From assembly GCA_907165275.2 (NCBI GenBank), contig OU015649.1, positions 15,592,001 to 15,656,000 of the forward strand: a stretch of 64,000 nt of DNA, written 5' to 3'. Positions 62,104 to 64,000 of this stretch are shown here, piece by piece. Source of the stretch: Zygaena filipendulae (taxonomy: Eukaryota > Arthropoda > Insecta > Lepidoptera > Zygaenidae). The notes under the pieces are model-generated. The model worked only from the letters and a program-made list of their open reading frames with translations. It was not told the origin of the DNA and ran no database searches. A program made the translations under genes and the position numbers. Each line of letters starts with the position of its first letter. Within the stretch, counting starts at the first letter, position 1.

Positions 62104-64000
62104 TAAAAGATATAGATCAGTGATAATATTTCCTATTACCACTCATAGGCAATGGGAACTTCAAAACGCATGGAATCAAATTATAGATGACAATTAGCTG
62201 GCGCCGTGCTAACGTTACTGTCTTACTTTCTCCCCTCTCCCCCCTCCCGCACAGCCCCAGCCTATGAATTGCGGCCTCCATTATTTGAGTAGCAACTTAA
62301 TGAGTCCTTTTGAACTTGCGGCCCTTTTGTTTGAGTTCCGCGAGCGGGCGCCACGACTTCCGTTAAAACTGGCAGTCCACTGCGCCCGAGAAGCGACATG
62401 GTGACAGGCTGGAGATATATAATTTTGAAAATTGAAGCAATTAAGTAATCATTAAAATATTCCTATATGCGACGGGAAATTCCTGTTAGAGTGCAAGCAA
62501 TGCATTATGCAACCAATGCGAAATGTTTTTTTAAGCAATTTCCGAATTTAAGAAATAAAGATAACGCAAATTGAAAAGTTTCCCCGAACAATTCAACGCA
62601 ACAGAATTCAACAGAGAGACATCACATGTAGCTTTATTAATGTTGACAAAAAATTTAGATTTTTCGTTGAAAGTCAAGTAAAATAAAGTTCCTTAAGGCA
62701 ATGTTTCTATCGCGATGGCAGTAATGTATTGAAGTTGAAATCTTTTCTAAGATATCCCTTATTTTTTTTTTTTACTTTTTTTTATACAGAGCTGAAAAAA
62801 AAACATAAGAAAGTCATTACCAGAAGCCCAATGTGTGCATCTGCGTAGTGATATCTACGCCGTAGCTAGTCGCAACGTGTTCTACGGGGCGTAGCGCTCG
62901 TAGCAGAGCTACGCAGTGTGCGCGTAGCTTTCGCCGTTCGTCGTAATTACCAGCAGCACCGAGCCGCCACAGCGACTGCCGCCAATTAAGTTGCGTTTGC
63001 TTTACATCGCGATGATTTCCACTGATTCGTAATAGTCACTAATCAATTTACCTTCGCTTAATGGAACAAGCTTATGTATTTCATATTAATGGAGGCATTT
63101 CTCTGTTATTGTGTTATTAATGATGCTACGTCTTGTAGGAGTTGATAAATGATAAATAATCTTTAGAATACTCATCAAAGCAGCGCTAGATAATAAAAAC
63201 AAAATAACTGATTTGAAATTTCTTTCCTACAACCGCAACGTGCATTGTGTGAGGTTCGACATGCACTCGACTATTTTATGTAGGTACGCGGAGCATTTTC
63301 CGTTACAAAAAAATAAAAATAAAGTGTGGTTTTTAACCGAACATACAACAACACAATTGCAGCTCTTGACCGACATAGTTGCAATTTGCCAATCGCTGCA
63401 ACCAGCGGTACGAGTGCCCTTCCATGCATCGCGCGGCTCCGCTAATCGAAAACTTTAAGTAGGTAAGTTCCGTCTGCGTTCGCTGACGTCAGATTTTAAT
63501 TTGCACCAACAAAGGCGCGACTGGCTCGAGACGCGGAGCAAGGGAAATAAATAGAGAGCCGACGACGCCGCTCGCGCTCCGCACACAGCCCGGGATCACC
63601 AAGTTTAATTGCCGCCCACCCACATTAACCCTTGCCAATTCCAAACCGAGATAACTGTAGTCAATTCTTTAAACTTCGCCAATCGCTTACGGGGCGGGGA
63701 GACAATCTGCAGCAATTATCTTGGGCTTAGTGCGCGCCGGGTTGAGTTTCTGTTCGGAATCTGTTTAATTGCTCCACTCTGTAGTCGTTGGCTGATGGAT
63801 AGATAGGCCGAAGTGCGTCGGCTTGGCGATGCCTGTTGTATTCTTAGCTCCACGGCATGGCAATAGGATTTGGTAAGTACTATTTGCTTTGGTGCCGGCG
63901 AAAAACATTGTTAATATGCTAATATCATAGCTAAAATGAGAGAAATGCAACGAAAGAATGTTTGGTAACCTCGCCATAAGCAAGCTCCTCACGAAGTTTC
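62104..64000. other. Non-genic stretch, GC-richer toward the right edge
   Basis: No gene supported. 62840-62950 is the CTACG block. 63340-63760 is less AT-rich, repeat-free and holds a TATA-like AAATAAATAGAGAGCC (63545-63560) followed by a CG-rich stretch, which would be compatible with a promoter but is not evidence of one. Confidence 0.4.
62840..62950. repeat. CTACG/GCGTAG-rich repeat block
   Basis: CTGCGTAGTGATATCTACGC, CTACGGGGCGTAGCGCTCG and GAGCTACGCAGTGTGCGCG. Outer CTGCGTAG and CTACGCAG are inverted. Relative of 2065-2165. Confidence 0.5.

Overview
The window looks like AT-rich intergenic or deep intronic DNA of a lepidopteran (moth or butterfly). The signs are dozens of short Helitron-like repeats ending in a GC hairpin plus CTAG (the layout of the lepidopteran Lep1 family), tRNA-headed SINEs, degenerate LINE 3' ends of lepidopteran type, frequent TAGGTACCTA-type words, and a nearly intact BEL/Pao retrotransposon. 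I could not support any host protein-coding gene. The only genes I would defend as host genes are four tRNA-Ser genes.

Layout. 0-1.4 kb: 3' half of a non-LTR retrotransposon reverse transcriptase on the minus strand, with one in-frame stop. 3.1-3.7 kb: two abutting Helitron-like repeats. 4.4-11.5 kb: a BEL/Pao LTR element on the minus strand, with two identical 185-bp LTRs, a 4-bp target duplication and one long gag-pol frame. A 386-bp fragment of another LINE has landed in the pol frame just before the C-terminal domain, leaving a 13-bp duplication. 12-26 kb: stacked Helitron-like repeats, SINEs, several MITEs and a 778-bp hAT-like element. 26-34.4 kb: four 82-bp tRNA-Ser genes, three with anticodon AGA and one with CGA, in mixed orientation; between them an inverted pair of MITEs brackets an unidentified open segment. 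34-64 kb: more of the same repeats, including a 520-bp imperfect palindrome, a 136-bp foldback, a pile-up at 42.5-43.5 kb, an inverted pair of chimeric Helitrons (55.8 and 61.6 kb) and a decayed RTE-type LINE end.

How parts relate. The Pao polyprotein would supply gag, aspartic protease, RT, RNase H and integrase for its own retrotransposition, but this copy is broken at the integrase C-terminus. The tRNA genes have internal A and B boxes and nearby T-run terminators and look functional. All other repeats appear non-autonomous and carry no coding capacity that I can see. No operons, CRISPR arrays or bacterial features are present. Repeat boundaries were set by eye and are accurate to a few bases for TIR, LTR or CTAG ends, and to tens of bases for degraded copies.
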